Below, one piece after another: positions 28,527-38,550 of a DNA stretch of 64,000 nt. Under the pieces are notes generated by a model. The model was not told the origin of the DNA and did no database searches. It was given only the letters and a program-made list of their open reading frames with translations. The stretch comes from Paenibacillus vini. Its GTDB lineage: Bacteria; Bacillota; Bacilli; Paenibacillales; Paenibacillaceae. A program made the translations under genes and the position numbers. The stretch is from positions 1 through 64,000 of the forward strand of contig NZ_BOSL01000015.1 of NCBI RefSeq assembly GCF_018403325.1, in the 5' to 3' direction. Positions within the stretch are counted from its first letter, which is position 1, and each line of letters opens with the position of its first letter.

Positions 28527-28555
28527 ATCATAGCTTGAATACCTTCACGAGTCAA
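28527..28555 (-). promoter_or_regulatory. Promoter of valS
   Basis: TTGACT (28550-28555) and TATGAT (28527-28532) are 17 bp apart on the minus strand, about 25 bp before the T-box leader. Both hexamers match five of six consensus bases. Confidence 0.82.
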
Positions 28556-28620
28556 CAAAAGGGGCAAAAATGGACAACAGTCCACCAAGAGAGGACAAAC
28601 TTAAGCATACATGAATACAT

Positions 28621-28650
28621 GAAAAAAGCCGCACATAGTGTGCAGCTTTT
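28621..28650 (-). terminator. Terminator after spoVID
   Basis: AAAGC-GCACA pairs with TGTGC-GCTTT around a three-base loop, with six Ts after it on the minus strand, 19 bp past the spoVID stop. Confidence 0.87.
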
Positions 28651-28668
28651 AAGATGGAGGGCTTTTCA

Positions 28669-30021
28669 TCAAGGGATGTACAGCACCTGTCCCTCAGACA
28701 AATGTTGTTCGGACAGTCTGTTGTAAAGCTGCAGTTCTCGCGAACTAAGCTGATAACGCTCCGCGATTGCGTCCAATGTCTCTTCACGTTGGACAATTAC
28801 AAGCCTGACTTTACGGAAAGGAGTCTGCTCTTCGGCATTGCGTATGAACAAGCTCTTCCAGCGTACTTCCTCTGCGTCGTTTTGTTCTACCGCCGGCAAT
28901 GCTTCTTCCGTCTCTTGCAAACTCTGACCGGATTCGGAGTCCGGCCGATACGAGGATAGCAGCTTGCTGATTCCGTAACTGCTCTCCTGAGCAACATCGC
29001 CGTTCTTTTTGCTCCCGAGGGCAATTTTCAGCTCTTTCTTTTCCTCCGGTTCCGGCCGAATTTCGGCATCCTGCGCGGATTCCGCGGAAAAGGCATCGTC
29101 CTCCGTTTCGAAATCGGCGGTAACCGGGACAGCCTCTTCAAACGAAAGCTCTTCCTCTTGCGAAACAGGTAAGGCTCCCTCTTCCCTTTCAGCGGAAGCA
29201 TATTCGCCGGGAGGTTCATCCAAATCGATCTCGGTTACCGTCACGGACGGACGAGCCGCCTCCTTAAACCAAACTTCCTGCTGCTCGGATTGGAAAGAAC
29301 GCTCTTGATCCGGGCTCTCTGCTGCGTACTCTTCCTCTAATTGAGGATCACGCGAAGTCAATTCTTCCGGAGCCTCCGCTTCCGCCTCCTTGTCCTCCAC
29401 AACGGACTGGGCATAGAGCGGCGAAGCGTGGTCATTCCATGTAAGTATGTTTTGCTGCTCGTCCGTATCGTTCAATTCAGGCAGAGATTCCTGCTCCCAC
29501 ATCCGGAAATTCTCGGTATAGCTGCGCGTAGCTGAATCCAATCCCGCTTCACGCCCCGAAATGTGGTCAGGATCTCTTTGCACGTCCCCGCGCAAGTCGG
29601 AAGCCGGCTCATGAGCAACCACGAGTTCCCGGTCCTTCCACTCCTCCGGTTCCACAGCCAACGATGAAGTTTCGATGCCCTGCAAGGATAACACGCCCGT
29701 AATATTAAGACTGCGGGCACTGAGCAGGTCTACGTCGAAATTTTCAATTTCGACCGCGATTTCCTCCAGCTTACCGACCCGGCTAAGCGGAATCGTGATC
29801 TCCACCGGAATCCAATGCTCCAGTTCCTGAGTGTTTCCCTCGCCGCGATAAAGTCCCGACAGCAGTAAATGGCCGCGCAGCGAAGCATACTCTTCCCCGG
29901 GAATGACCTGAATTTTCGGATAGAGTTCAATTTCTTCCAGTTCGTCGATGCCTACTACATTTTCCGATAGATGCACGCGTTCATAAATATCGAACCTCAG
30001 ACCGTAGGATTGATCCGCCAA
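28669..30021 (-). CDS. spoVID: SpoVID-like spore coat morphogenetic protein
   Basis: The 450-aa protein has an N-terminal domain (about 1-130; LRFDIYERVHLSE...YASLRGHLLLSG) like the SpoVID N-domain, a long acidic, Glu/Asp/Pro-rich low-complexity centre, and a C-terminal LysM (about 402-449; VQREETLDAIAERYQLS...GQVLYIP). SpoVID drives coat encasement and binds SafA; a SafA-like gene is at 670-2535. Position between hemL and valS matches B. subtilis, where ysxE also lies here; ysxE is missing. The start is TTG, with AAAGGAGG eight bases upstream. Confidence 0.9.
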   Translation of the reverse strand: MADQSYGLRFDIYERVHLSENVVGIDELEEIELYPKIQVIPGEEYASLRGHLLLSGLYRGEGNTQELEHWIPVEITIPLSRVGKLEEIAVEIENFDVDLLSARSLNITGVLSLQGIETSSLAVEPEEWKDRELVVAHEPASDLRGDVQRDPDHISGREAGLDSATRSYTENFRMWEQESLPELNDTDEQQNILTWNDHASPLYAQSVVEDKEAEAEAPEELTSRDPQLEEEYAAESPDQERSFQSEQQEVWFKEAARPSVTVTEIDLDEPPGEYASAEREEGALPVSQEEELSFEEAVPVTADFETEDDAFSAESAQDAEIRPEPEEKKELKIALGSKKNGDVAQESSYGISKLLSSYRPDSESGQSLQETEEALPAVEQNDAEEVRWKSLFIRNAEEQTPFRKVRLVIVQREETLDAIAERYQLSSRELQLYNRLSEQHLSEGQVLYIP

Positions 30022-30182
30022 AAATATTGCCTCCTTTCAGCATATCCAAACATGATTTTGTATCCAGTAAACTGCATGGTCCAAATCATCGCTCGTTTTT
30101 ATCTATATGCTTAAAAAAAGAGTGCATGCCTGCTTTTTCGCGGTTCTGCGGCTAGAGATTCGCTCCGGCCGCCAAGCTTAAT

Positions 30183-31085
30183 TCAGCTATGCAGCCAAGC
30201 GCGAACCTTATCCCACTCCTCCGGCCAAGAGTCCGGGACTTCAACAGTTTCTCCGGTTAAAGGATGCGGAAACGCCAGACTCTCCCCATGAAGCGCTTGA
30301 TGGGGCAGAAGTTTCGTGCTCCCTCCATATAGCGCGTCGCCGATCAGCGGATGTCCCGCATGACTCATATGCACGCGAATTTGATGCGTCCGCCCCGTTT
30401 CGAGCCTCAAGCGGACAAGGCTAGCCTTCGGGAATGTCTCCAAAACCTCTACCCGGGTCACGGCCTCTTTGCCGGCCTTGGACACGCGGCGCCGGGAAGG
30501 GTGGTGACGATCCCGGCCTATAGGCTCATTAATCCGGATAAGAGCCGGATTGACGACGCCTTCCACCAACGCCACATAAACCCTCTCGATCTCTTTCCGC
30601 GCCATGGCGGCATCCAGTTTAAGCTGGGCGAAGATGTTCTTGGCATACAGAACGGGACCGGTCGTATACTCATCCAGCCGATGAATATGCGCAGGGGCGA
30701 CCGGTTCGTCCCGCAGCGAATAGATTCCGGAGACGAAATTCGCTAGCGACGGCTCACGGCTCTCCCCGTCTGGATGCACCTTAATGCCGGCCGATTTATG
30801 CACGACGAGGCAGAAATCATCCTCATATAAAATCCGGACCGGCTGCTCCACGGGTTCGTACTGTGAAATCTTCGGCGGGAACAACCTCACGCGGAGCCGG
30901 TCCCCAGCCAGCTTAATCCCGCCTTCGGCATCCAGCGACCGGAGCAGTTTGGCCGGGCATCCGAGTTCCCGCTCAAGCCAAACGAGGGCCGCTTCATAGC
31001 GGCCCCCGTGTTCCGGCGGATTCAATTTGCCCGGCATCAGTTCCAGCCATTCGCCGCGTCTCTGCCCGGCCATCCCCTTGCTCAC
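30183..31085 (-). CDS. RluA-family RNA pseudouridine synthase
   Basis: The 300-aa protein has the RluA catalytic motif [15 protein letters not shown] (catalytic Asp in HRLD) and [14 protein letters not shown] followed by [11 protein letters not shown]. It isomerises uridine in rRNA or tRNA; the exact target cannot be told. No S4 domain is clear. The GTG start overlaps the hemL TGA by four bases with no strong RBS; an ATG four codons later (31071-31073) follows AAGGGG and is an alternative. Its insertion between hemL and spoVID is unlike B. subtilis. Confidence 0.9.
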   Translation of the reverse strand: MSKGMAGQRRGEWLELMPGKLNPPEHGGRYEAALVWLERELGCPAKLLRSLDAEGGIKLAGDRLRVRLFPPKISQYEPVEQPVRILYEDDFCLVVHKSAGIKVHPDGESREPSLANFVSGIYSLRDEPVAPAHIHRLDEYTTGPVLYAKNIFAQLKLDAAMARKEIERVYVALVEGVVNPALIRINEPIGRDRHHPSRRRVSKAGKEAVTRVEVLETFPKASLVRLRLETGRTHQIRVHMSHAGHPLIGDALYGGSTKLLPHQALHGESLAFPHPLTGETVEVPDSWPEEWDKVRAWLHS

Positions 31086-32383
31086 AGCTTTTGCAGCGCA
31101 CGGCGGTGCGCTTCGATCGTGAGATCGATATCGGCCTCGGTATGAACGCCGGAGACGAACATGCCTTCAAACTGGGAAGGCGCAATGTTGATGCCTTCCT
31201 CAATCATCGCGGCAAAATAGCGGCGGAAGAGATCCAGGTCGCTGCTCTTGGCCGTATCGAAATTGATAACCTCCCCGTCCGTAAAGAACGGGCAAACCAT
31301 CGAGCCCACGCGATTAATGGTACAAGGGATGCCCCGCTCTTTCGCGTTCGCCGTAAATCCGGCTTCCAGTCTCGCCGAAAGAAACTCAAGACGATCGTAT
31401 ACTTCCGGTGTCAAAAGCGACAAGGTGGAGAATCCTGCCGTCATGGCCAGCGGGTTCCCGCTCAGCGTACCAGCTTGATAAATCGGCCCGCTCGGCGCGA
31501 TCTGTTCCATAATTTCACGTTTGCCGCCGTAAGCCCCAACCGGAAGCCCGCCGCCGATCACTTTACCTAGACAGGTCAAGTCAGGGGTGACTCCGAAGCG
31601 GCCTTGAGCACAATGGATATGTACGCGGAATCCGGTCATCACCTCATCAAAAATCAACAAGCTTCCATGTTCCGTCGTCAAGCGGCGCAAGCCTTCCAAA
31701 AATCCAGGCTGCGGCGGTACGACTCCCATATTTCCGGCCACCGGCTCCACAATAACGCCTGCGATTTCCGATCCGAAGCGCTGGAATGCTAGCTCCGCCG
31801 ATTCCAGGTCGTTATAAGGCACCGTGATCGTATTGGCGGCCACGCCTTCCGGTACGCCCGGGCTATCGGGTAGACCGAGGGTAGCCACGCCGGAGCCGGC
31901 TTTGATCAGAAGGCTGTCCGCATGGCCGTGATAAGACCCTTCGAATTTCAGAATCTTGTTGCGGCCTGTATAGCCGCGCGCCAATCGGATCGCACTCATG
32001 GTCGCTTCCGTCCCGGAATTAACCATCCGGACAATATCAATCGACGGTACACGCTCGGCAACCAGCTTGGCCATCTCCGTCTCAAGCAGCGTAGGAGCGC
32101 CAAAGCTGGTACCTTTGACTGTCGTCTCCTGCAATGCCGATACTACCTTAGGATGGGCATGCCCCATGATGAGCGGTCCCCAGGATCCTACGTAGTCGAT
32201 ATATTCATTACCGTCGATATCATAAATTCGCGCACCTGCGCCCCGGTCCATGTAGACCGGCGTTAAGCCGACGGATTTAAAAGCTCTAACCGGGCTGTTG
32301 ACCCCGCCTGGCAATACCTGCTTCGCTTCCTCAAAAGCCTGCCGCGATAGTTCTTCACTGCGGCGCCCGATCTTTTCACTCAT
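31082..32383 (-). CDS. hemL: Glutamate-1-semialdehyde 2,1-aminomutase
   Basis: The 433-aa PLP enzyme makes 5-aminolevulinate from glutamate-1-semialdehyde in the C5 pathway. It has [23 protein letters not shown] and the PLP lysine in [25 protein letters not shown] lies before the ATG. Together with hemA it supplies ALA to hemB, next upstream. Confidence 0.97.
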   Translation of the reverse strand: MSEKIGRRSEELSRQAFEEAKQVLPGGVNSPVRAFKSVGLTPVYMDRGAGARIYDIDGNEYIDYVGSWGPLIMGHAHPKVVSALQETTVKGTSFGAPTLLETEMAKLVAERVPSIDIVRMVNSGTEATMSAIRLARGYTGRNKILKFEGSYHGHADSLLIKAGSGVATLGLPDSPGVPEGVAANTITVPYNDLESAELAFQRFGSEIAGVIVEPVAGNMGVVPPQPGFLEGLRRLTTEHGSLLIFDEVMTGFRVHIHCAQGRFGVTPDLTCLGKVIGGGLPVGAYGGKREIMEQIAPSGPIYQAGTLSGNPLAMTAGFSTLSLLTPEVYDRLEFLSARLEAGFTANAKERGIPCTINRVGSMVCPFFTDGEVINFDTAKSSDLDLFRRYFAAMIEEGINIAPSQFEGMFVSGVHTEADIDLTIEAHRRALQKL

Positions 32384-32412
32384 GGTTCCCTCTCCTTGTC
32401 ACGGTCATTTTA

Positions 32413-33417
32413 TTATTTGCCTTCACGCAGCCAGCGGGCCGCATCTTTGGCGAAATACGTAATGATGATATCCGCTCCGGCGCGTTTCATGCCCAGCAGC
32501 ATTTCCGTTACGATAGCCCGCTCATTGATCCAGCCTTTCTCGGCCGCGGCCTTGACCATCGAGTACTCTCCGCTGACATTATAAGCGACGAGCGGGAGAT
32601 CAAACTGGTCGCGCAGCATCCGCAGCACGTCCATAAAGGCCAGCGCAGGTTTCACCATCAACATGTCCGCGCCTTCCAGAACATCGGTTTCCGCTTCTCT
32701 GAGCGCTTCCCGGGCATTGGCCGGGTCCATTTGATAGGTTTTGCGGTCGCCGAATTGAGGAGCGGAATCCGCCGCTTCGCGAAACGGACCATAGAATGCG
32801 GATGCGTATTTTACCGAATAAGACATGATCGGCACGTTGCTGAACCCGGCTTCATCCAGTCCCGCGCGGATGGCCTGTACGAACCCGTCCATCATGTTGG
32901 AAGGAGCGATGATGTCCGCTCCCGCCTGGGCCTGGGAAACTGCGGTTCGAACGAGCAGGTCGAGCGATTCGTCATTCAGGACATCTCCGCAGACGTGCCC
33001 GTCCCGTTCGAAAGTATGCACCATCCCGCAGTGGCCGTGATCGGTAAATTCGCATAAGCAGGTGTCGGCTACTACGAGCAGGTCGGGATAAAGAGATTTG
33101 ATCTTACGAGTCGCTTGCTGGACAATGCCGTCTTCGGCAAAGGCCGAGGATCCAACGTCGTCTTTGCTCTCCGGAATCCCAAAGAGCAGCACGGCCGGAA
33201 TGCCGAGGTCCACGATCTCTTTTACTTCTTCCTCCAGCGTGTCCAGCGAAAAATGATAGACCCCCGGCATGGATGAAATTTCATTCTTAACGCCGCTACC
33301 GTAAGTAACAAAGATCGGCTGGATGAAATCATCCACCGTCAATACCGTTTCGCGCACCATTCCCCGGATTCCGGCGGATTGCCGTAAACGGCGATGTCTT
33401 ACTATAGGAAAACTCAT
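32413..33417 (-). CDS. hemB: Delta-aminolevulinic acid dehydratase (porphobilinogen synthase)
   Basis: The 334-aa enzyme joins two ALA molecules to porphobilinogen. Schiff-base lysines lie in [15 protein letters not shown] and MVKPALAF. The loop [17 protein letters not shown] keeps three cysteines, so the zinc-dependent type is expected. The ATG at 33415-33417 has GGGAGGG seven bases upstream; the frame extends 66 bp further but without an RBS. Confidence 0.97.
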   Translation of the reverse strand: MSFPIVRHRRLRQSAGIRGMVRETVLTVDDFIQPIFVTYGSGVKNEISSMPGVYHFSLDTLEEEVKEIVDLGIPAVLLFGIPESKDDVGSSAFAEDGIVQQATRKIKSLYPDLLVVADTCLCEFTDHGHCGMVHTFERDGHVCGDVLNDESLDLLVRTAVSQAQAGADIIAPSNMMDGFVQAIRAGLDEAGFSNVPIMSYSVKYASAFYGPFREAADSAPQFGDRKTYQMDPANAREALREAETDVLEGADMLMVKPALAFMDVLRMLRDQFDLPLVAYNVSGEYSMVKAAAEKGWINERAIVTEMLLGMKRAGADIIITYFAKDAARWLREGK

Positions 33418-33458
33418 GATGGAATCCCTCCCGGATTTACTTATAATTTTACAAGGTT

Positions 33459-33479
33459 GTTCAAGTCGACTTTTTGAAC
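33459..33479. repeat. Short palindrome sharing an end with the valS-leader element
   Basis: On the minus strand GTTCAAAAAGTC is followed at once by GACTTGAAC, giving a 21-bp imperfect palindrome between cobA-hemD and hemB. The first 12 bases equal the terminal repeat of the 27953-28192 element. It could be an internally deleted copy. Confidence 0.5.
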
Positions 33480-33500
33480 ACACATTTTAAGCCTGTCGGC

Positions 33501-35054
33501 CTAATCTATGTTTTCTTCTTTCCTTTTCCATTCGCAGAGGGCGGTCACCAAACTATCGATCGTCGCCTCTTCCGCAAGTGTGCCAATGTGCAAGCCAGCC
33601 TCCTCGGCCGTCTTGGCGGTAACGGGGCCAATGCAGGCGATTTCCGTTCCCTGCAAAGTCTCTGCCGGGTTTTCGAATCCCATTCGTTTCATGGCACCGA
33701 GAAAGTTGGTAACGGTAGATGAACTCGTAAAAGTGACGGCATGAATCCGGCCTTCCCGGAGCAGCTTGACCAGTTCATCATCTTCTTCCCCGGTAGGAAC
33801 CGTGGCGTACATAACGGCTTCAGTCACAGCGAGTCCTTGCTCGCGGAGCGTCTCCGGCAGCCAAGTGCGCGCCAAGTCGCCGCGAGGCAGCAGAACCTTT
33901 TGGCCTGCTTGCAGCGCTCCAGCGAAGGCTTCCATCAATCCCTCGGCCTGATACCGGCCCGGCAGCTCCTCCGCAGCTATTCCGTATCTCCGCAGCGCTT
34001 CCTTCGTTGCGGGACCAACGGCGGCAATACGGGACTTATGCAGCGAACGAATGTCTTTTCCCAGCCTCTCCAGGTGTTTGAAGAAAAATTCAACCCCGTT
34101 GACGCTGGTGAAAAAAGTCCAGTCATACTCTTCCAGAGAACTCAGAGCCTCGTCGGTTTCTTTCATAGCTGTCCCTGTCGGCATCTCAAAGTCAATAACT
34201 GGGAATTCATAAGATTCTCCCCCGAGATCCTCGATTTGCCGGACCAATTCGCTAGCCTGGGCACGGGAACGAGTGACCAGAATCCGTTTGCCGAACAACG
34301 GCATGAATTCCGCCCATTTCAACTGCTCGCGCTGAAGAACGACTTCCCCTACAACGATAACGGCAGGGGGCTTGAAGTCGGCCTCGAGTACTTTCTGCTC
34401 AATGTCGGCAAGCGTACCCGTCAGTGTTTCCTGTTCCGCCCGGGTTCCCCAGCGCACAAGAGCAACCGGTGTCTCCGGCGATCGGCCGTAAGAGATAAGC
34501 TGCTTGCTGATGTACCCGATTTTTGATACGCCCATCATAAAGACTAGCGTGCCCGTTGCGTTAGTTACCTTTTCCCAATTGATCGACAAATCCAATTTAT
34601 CGGGGCTCTCATGCCCTGTAATAATCGAAAGCGAAGACGCCATATCCCGGTGCGTTACGGGAATTCCGGCATAAGCCGGGACCGAAATTGCTGCGGTAAT
34701 TCCCGGGACGATTTCATAGGGAATTCCATGTTTGCGAAGCAACTCCGCCTCTTCTCCCACGCGACCAAAAATCGTCGGATCTCCGCCTTTCAGGCGAACT
34801 ACCGTTTTGCCGGTCAAGGCCAGATCAACCAGCAGCTGATTGATATCCTCCTGCTTCATCGTGTGACGATCGGTTCGTTTGCCGACGTAGATTTTCTCGG
34901 CTCCCCGCTTCATTTTCCCGAGCAGGCTCGGATTGGCGAGGCGGTCATAAACGACCACGTCCCCTTTCATCAAACAATCAAGCCCTTTTAAAGTAATCAG
35001 CCTTGCATCGCCGGGACCTGCCCCGACCAAGTAAACTCTCCCCGTCTTCCCCAT
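33501..35054 (-). CDS. cobA-hemD: Fused uroporphyrinogen-III methyltransferase and uroporphyrinogen-III synthase
   Basis: The 517-aa protein has two enzymes in one chain. Residues about 1-245 are a SAM-dependent uroporphyrinogen-III C-methyltransferase (VYLVGAGPGDARLITLKG, VVRLKGGDPTIFGR, GIPVTHRD), leading to precorrin-2 and sirohaem. Residues about 255-510 are HemD (GKRILVTRSRAQASEL, DWTFFTSVNGVEFF, TFTSSSTVTNF), which closes hydroxymethylbilane to uroporphyrinogen III. The fusion sits where hemD is in B. subtilis. The ATG at 35052-35054 is chosen because GAGGAG is eight bases upstream; earlier GTG/ATG codons overlap the hemC stop. Confidence 0.95.
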   Translation of the reverse strand: MGKTGRVYLVGAGPGDARLITLKGLDCLMKGDVVVYDRLANPSLLGKMKRGAEKIYVGKRTDRHTMKQEDINQLLVDLALTGKTVVRLKGGDPTIFGRVGEEAELLRKHGIPYEIVPGITAAISVPAYAGIPVTHRDMASSLSIITGHESPDKLDLSINWEKVTNATGTLVFMMGVSKIGYISKQLISYGRSPETPVALVRWGTRAEQETLTGTLADIEQKVLEADFKPPAVIVVGEVVLQREQLKWAEFMPLFGKRILVTRSRAQASELVRQIEDLGGESYEFPVIDFEMPTGTAMKETDEALSSLEEYDWTFFTSVNGVEFFFKHLERLGKDIRSLHKSRIAAVGPATKEALRRYGIAAEELPGRYQAEGLMEAFAGALQAGQKVLLPRGDLARTWLPETLREQGLAVTEAVMYATVPTGEEDDELVKLLREGRIHAVTFTSSSTVTNFLGAMKRMGFENPAETLQGTEIACIGPVTAKTAEEAGLHIGTLAEEATIDSLVTALCEWKRKEENID

Positions 35055-35059
35055 TACCA

Positions 35060-36022
35060 TCACTCCTCAGCTGCCGCCAAAATTTCGCCCGCTCCTCTGG
35101 ATACCAATTTATCCGCAACGCTTTGCCCCAGCAGTACCGGATCATTCCCGGCCATGCTCTCCTTTAAAACCAGGCGCCCATCCGGCGTTCCAACCATCCC
35201 GGTCAGTACCATTTCACCGGAGAGGCCGTCTTCGCTATCCTCTTGTTTATTTTTACCCAAAACCGCATAGGCTCCGATCGGAACCTGACAGCTTCCTCCC
35301 AGCACACTAAGGAAGGTGCGTTCGGCCGCAACCGTCAATGCGGTTTCCGGATCATTGTAAAGTGAAAGCAGGTGACGGACTTCCTCATCGTTTTCCCGGC
35401 ATTCGATACCGAGCGCCCCTTGGCCTACCGCTGGCAAACAAATATCTACAGGCAAATAGGAGGTGATTTTGTCCTCCCATCCCATTCGGAACAATCCGGC
35501 AGTAGCCAAAATAATGGCATCAAAACCCTCCGTCTCCAGTTTGCGAAGACGGGAATCAATATTTCCCCGGATCGGCTCGATGACGAGATCGGGACGATAG
35601 GCGCTAAGCTGACTGGAACGTCTCAAGCTGCTTGTGCCTACCTTGGCTCCTTGAGGGAGTTCGTCCAAACTTATCCCCTCCCTGGAGATAAATGCATCGC
35701 GGGGATCAACCCGTTTCGGCACGGCCCCATTTACTAATCCTTCCGGCAGTTTGGAAGGCATATCTTTCATGCTATGTACCGCCAGATCGATTTCCCCGTC
35801 CAGCATCGCCTGCTCGATTTCCTTGACGAATAACCCCTTTCCTCCGACTTTGGACAAAGTAACGTCCAGAATCCGGTCCCCTTTGGTTACGATCTTCTTG
35901 ATCTCAAAATCATACGGCAGCCGGTGTTCTTCGCAAATCGCCTTCAGAGCATCGATCACGTGGCCCGTTTGCGTCAAAGCCAATTGACTCTGTCTGGTTC
36001 CTACTATAATGGTGCGTCTCAT
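35060..36022 (-). CDS. hemC: Hydroxymethylbilane synthase
   Basis: The 320-aa enzyme polymerises four porphobilinogens. The dipyrromethane cofactor cysteine is in [13 protein letters not shown], and [17 protein letters not shown] is the family signature. GGGAGGA precedes the ATG, three bases past the upstream stop. Its stop overlaps possible starts of cobA-hemD. Confidence 0.97.
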   Translation of the reverse strand: MRRTIIVGTRQSQLALTQTGHVIDALKAICEEHRLPYDFEIKKIVTKGDRILDVTLSKVGGKGLFVKEIEQAMLDGEIDLAVHSMKDMPSKLPEGLVNGAVPKRVDPRDAFISREGISLDELPQGAKVGTSSLRRSSQLSAYRPDLVIEPIRGNIDSRLRKLETEGFDAIILATAGLFRMGWEDKITSYLPVDICLPAVGQGALGIECRENDEEVRHLLSLYNDPETALTVAAERTFLSVLGGSCQVPIGAYAVLGKNKQEDSEDGLSGEMVLTGMVGTPDGRLVLKESMAGNDPVLLGQSVADKLVSRGAGEILAAAEE

Positions 36023-36025
36023 CCT

Positions 36026-36673
36026 TCATTCCTCCCGTTGTTGATCTATCCATGCATCCAGTTCTTCCTTGCTCCAAGGATGGAAACGGCCTTCCCGAAT
36101 GGATGCCAATATGTCCATTTCTGTCAGCGATTTATATAGTTTGGCCCGCAAACCTGCATCTTGTACCCGGCCTTTGACCACAGATCTGGCAAAACTCAGA
36201 AAATCCACGTAAATTTCATACTCACTTCCGTATCGTTCGTCAATCTCCCGGCTCAGCATCCTCGAAGCACCCGGTCCAGCCCCGGATGTAGAAACAGCCA
36301 GAATCAATCCTCCGCGGCGCACGATGCTTGGCGTAATAAAAGATCCTTTGCTTCCGTCACCCGTATGGTTCACCGGAATGCCGAGCCGTTCGGCTTCCCG
36401 TACGACCGCATCGTTAATATCCGGTTGATCCGTCGCGGCATATGCCAAAAAAGCTCCGTCAAGATCGCCCTTCCTGTAGTTCCGCATCTCCCAAATCAAC
36501 CGTCCGGCGGACTGATCGCTTTGCAGCCGATTTGTTGCATCAGGAGCAACTACAACCACCACCGCCCCCGCTTCTATTAAGGAAGCCGCTTTGCGCTCCG
36601 CTACCGGACCGCCTCCAATTATGACGCACCTGCGCCCTTCCAGCTTCAACATAACAGGAACATAATGTGTCAT
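36026..36673 (-). CDS. sirC: Precorrin-2 dehydrogenase (sirohaem synthesis)
   Basis: The 215-aa protein has the NAD-binding start VIIGGGPVAERKAASLIEAGA and the bifunctional precorrin-2 dehydrogenase/ferrochelatase fold of the CysG N-terminal half (GKGSFITPSIVRRGGLILAVSTSGAGPGASR in part). It oxidises precorrin-2 to sirohydrochlorin. With the CobA half of the fused neighbour it gives a sirohaem branch inside the haem operon. Whether it also inserts iron is unknown. Confidence 0.9.
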   Translation of the reverse strand: MTHYVPVMLKLEGRRCVIIGGGPVAERKAASLIEAGAVVVVVAPDATNRLQSDQSAGRLIWEMRNYRKGDLDGAFLAYAATDQPDINDAVVREAERLGIPVNHTGDGSKGSFITPSIVRRGGLILAVSTSGAGPGASRMLSREIDERYGSEYEIYVDFLSFARSVVKGRVQDAGLRAKLYKSLTEMDILASIREGRFHPWSKEELDAWIDQQREE

Positions 36674-36914
36674 CGGTTTACCTCCCGGGACGGCTAATCA
36701 GAATCAGGCTACGGCCAAGTTCAGGACGAGCCAATCATTGTGCAATGTGTATAGCATACTGTACGCTGCACCTTTTTTCCAGCAGGTCTTATTTCGACCG
36801 GAAGGCGGATTCCCAAACTGCTCTTCGAATAGAAATAAGCCCCGTGCCAGTCGTTCTCCCCCGGCTGCATCCTCTGCATAACCGGGAATATAACGTAAGC
36901 CCAGGGCGTGTAAA
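36674..36914. other. Gap between hemA and sirC where hemX would be expected
   Basis: The 241 bp contain only short frames. The minus strand encodes at most a 17-codon frame near its right-hand end (about 36704-36757). There is no run of hydrophobic codons as expected for HemX/CcsA. I see no terminator or RNA. Confidence 0.6.
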
Positions 36915-38306
36915 TTATACCGATGCCTGTACCAAGGACAGCGCCGGTTTTTCCTGCTGCGATACCTTCTCTTCCTTGGCAGCTTCGAATACTTCTTGCG
37001 AAGCACCGCTTGCCATCTCCGATTCCGCCAGTCTTTCCATCTGCTCTTCCAAAGAGAAGATCTGGGTGAACATGTTCAGCGCCTCGGCACCGTTCTCTTC
37101 GCCCGCCAATTCCTTGATGCGGTTAATCGGATCATGCATCATTTGATTAATAATACTTTTGGTTAATCTCCGGATAACCTTCCGTTGGCGTTCGTCAAGC
37201 TCCGGAAGCTTATTGAACAAACTCTCGAGCGTGCTTTCATGGATGGACGAGGACTTCTCCTGCAAAGCGCGTATAACAGGTTTTACGCCCAACGTCTGAA
37301 GCCAATTTGCAAAGGAGGAGATCTCTTCCTCGATCATGTTCTCAATTTTCAGGGCTTCGCCCCTGCGCATCTCCATATTGCTCTCCACAATGCCTTCAAG
37401 ATCGTCAATATCGTACAAAAATACATTCTGCAATTCACTGATCGCCGGATCGATATCTCTCGGAACCGCGATGTCGATCATAAACAACGGACGGTCCGGC
37501 CGCTGTTTCATGCTTTGAGCGACTTGAGCGGAAGTAATGACATAGCCTTCAGCTCCTGTAGAGCTGATCAGAATATCCACTTCTTCCAACCGCTGCATCG
37601 CCTCCTGCATGGAACAAGGAGTACCGCTGAATTTAGAGGCCAGCTCCTGAGCCCGCGCAAAGGTTCGATTGGCGACGATCACCTCTTCGGCCCCCGCGCC
37701 GCTTAAATGCTTGGCCGTTAGCTCACTCATCTTTCCGGCACCCAGGATCAGAACTCGCTTGCCGCTGAAGCTTCCAAAAACGCGTTTTCCCAGCTCTACC
37801 GCTGCATAGCTGACGGAAACCGCGCTTTCTCCGATCGCCGTTTCCGAGTGCGCGCGTTTACTGAGTGTAACCGCCTGTTTGAACAGCATATTAAACCATG
37901 TTCCTGTCGCCTTCTCACTCTGAGATAAAAGAAAGGCGCTGCGGACCTGACCCAGGATTTGCGTTTCGCCGAGCACCATGGAATCCAGGCCGCAAGCAAC
38001 CCGGAAAAGATGACGTATTGCCTGCTCGTCCTCATACATATATAAATGTTTGGTGAATTCCTCACGTGAAATCCCAAACCATTTTTCCATAAAACTACGA
38101 ATAAAATACCCGCACATGTGCAGCCGATCCACGACTACATATATTTCCGTCCGGTTACAGGTAGCAATAATGACGCCTTCCAATACACTTTTGGTGCGTA
38201 AGAGCTCCTGCAGCGCTTGTGGCATATCTTTTTCTGCAAACGAAAAACGTTCTCTGACTTCCACAGGCGCCGTCCGATAATTCAACCCGACTACGACAAT
38301 GTGCAT
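36915..38306 (-). CDS. hemA: Glutamyl-tRNA reductase
   Basis: The 463-aa NADPH enzyme reduces Glu-tRNA to glutamate-1-semialdehyde, the first step of the C5 pathway. It has VGLNYRTAPVEVRE, the catalytic Cys in ATCNRTEIY (about 50), the Rossmann VLILGAGKMSELTAKHL and a C-terminal dimerisation helix. GCAGGTG precedes the ATG. It is the first gene of the haem operon. The 36674-36914 stretch downstream, where B. subtilis has hemX, holds no recognisable gene. Confidence 0.97.
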   Translation of the reverse strand: MHIVVVGLNYRTAPVEVRERFSFAEKDMPQALQELLRTKSVLEGVIIATCNRTEIYVVVDRLHMCGYFIRSFMEKWFGISREEFTKHLYMYEDEQAIRHLFRVACGLDSMVLGETQILGQVRSAFLLSQSEKATGTWFNMLFKQAVTLSKRAHSETAIGESAVSVSYAAVELGKRVFGSFSGKRVLILGAGKMSELTAKHLSGAGAEEVIVANRTFARAQELASKFSGTPCSMQEAMQRLEEVDILISSTGAEGYVITSAQVAQSMKQRPDRPLFMIDIAVPRDIDPAISELQNVFLYDIDDLEGIVESNMEMRRGEALKIENMIEEEISSFANWLQTLGVKPVIRALQEKSSSIHESTLESLFNKLPELDERQRKVIRRLTKSIINQMMHDPINRIKELAGEENGAEALNMFTQIFSLEEQMERLAESEMASGASQEVFEAAKEEKVSQQEKPALSLVQASV

Positions 38307-38481
38307 TGCAAGTTCACCTGCCTCTAAGAGATGTCAAAGCATCATGTGTAAACAAACTATGTTAATTATATCACAGGGGGTAGTCCGTTACCCCGCTGTT
38401 TCTATGATTTTTTTATGAATTATTTATGAACTATGTTCCAAACAGACTTAAATTAATAAGCAATGCTTAGCAAGTAAAATA

Positions 38482-38512
38482 AATAACCATGGAAATTTTC
38501 CATGGTTATATC
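38482..38512 (-). terminator. Terminator after speD
   Basis: ATAACCATGGAAA pairs with TTTCCATGGTTAT in a perfect stem, followed by TTATTTTA on the minus strand, 40 bp after the speD stop. The hemA leader occupies 38307-38480, where a TATAAT (38365-38370) may be its -10. Confidence 0.8.
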
Positions 38513-38550
38513 TTAGTTTACCCATTTTTCTTATGTTATAAAATCGCTCT

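Noticed and set aside
36704-37006. hemX remnant as a 100-codon frame
   Set aside because: The frame mostly overlaps hemA out of phase and has no hydrophobic runs, so it does not look like a decayed HemX.
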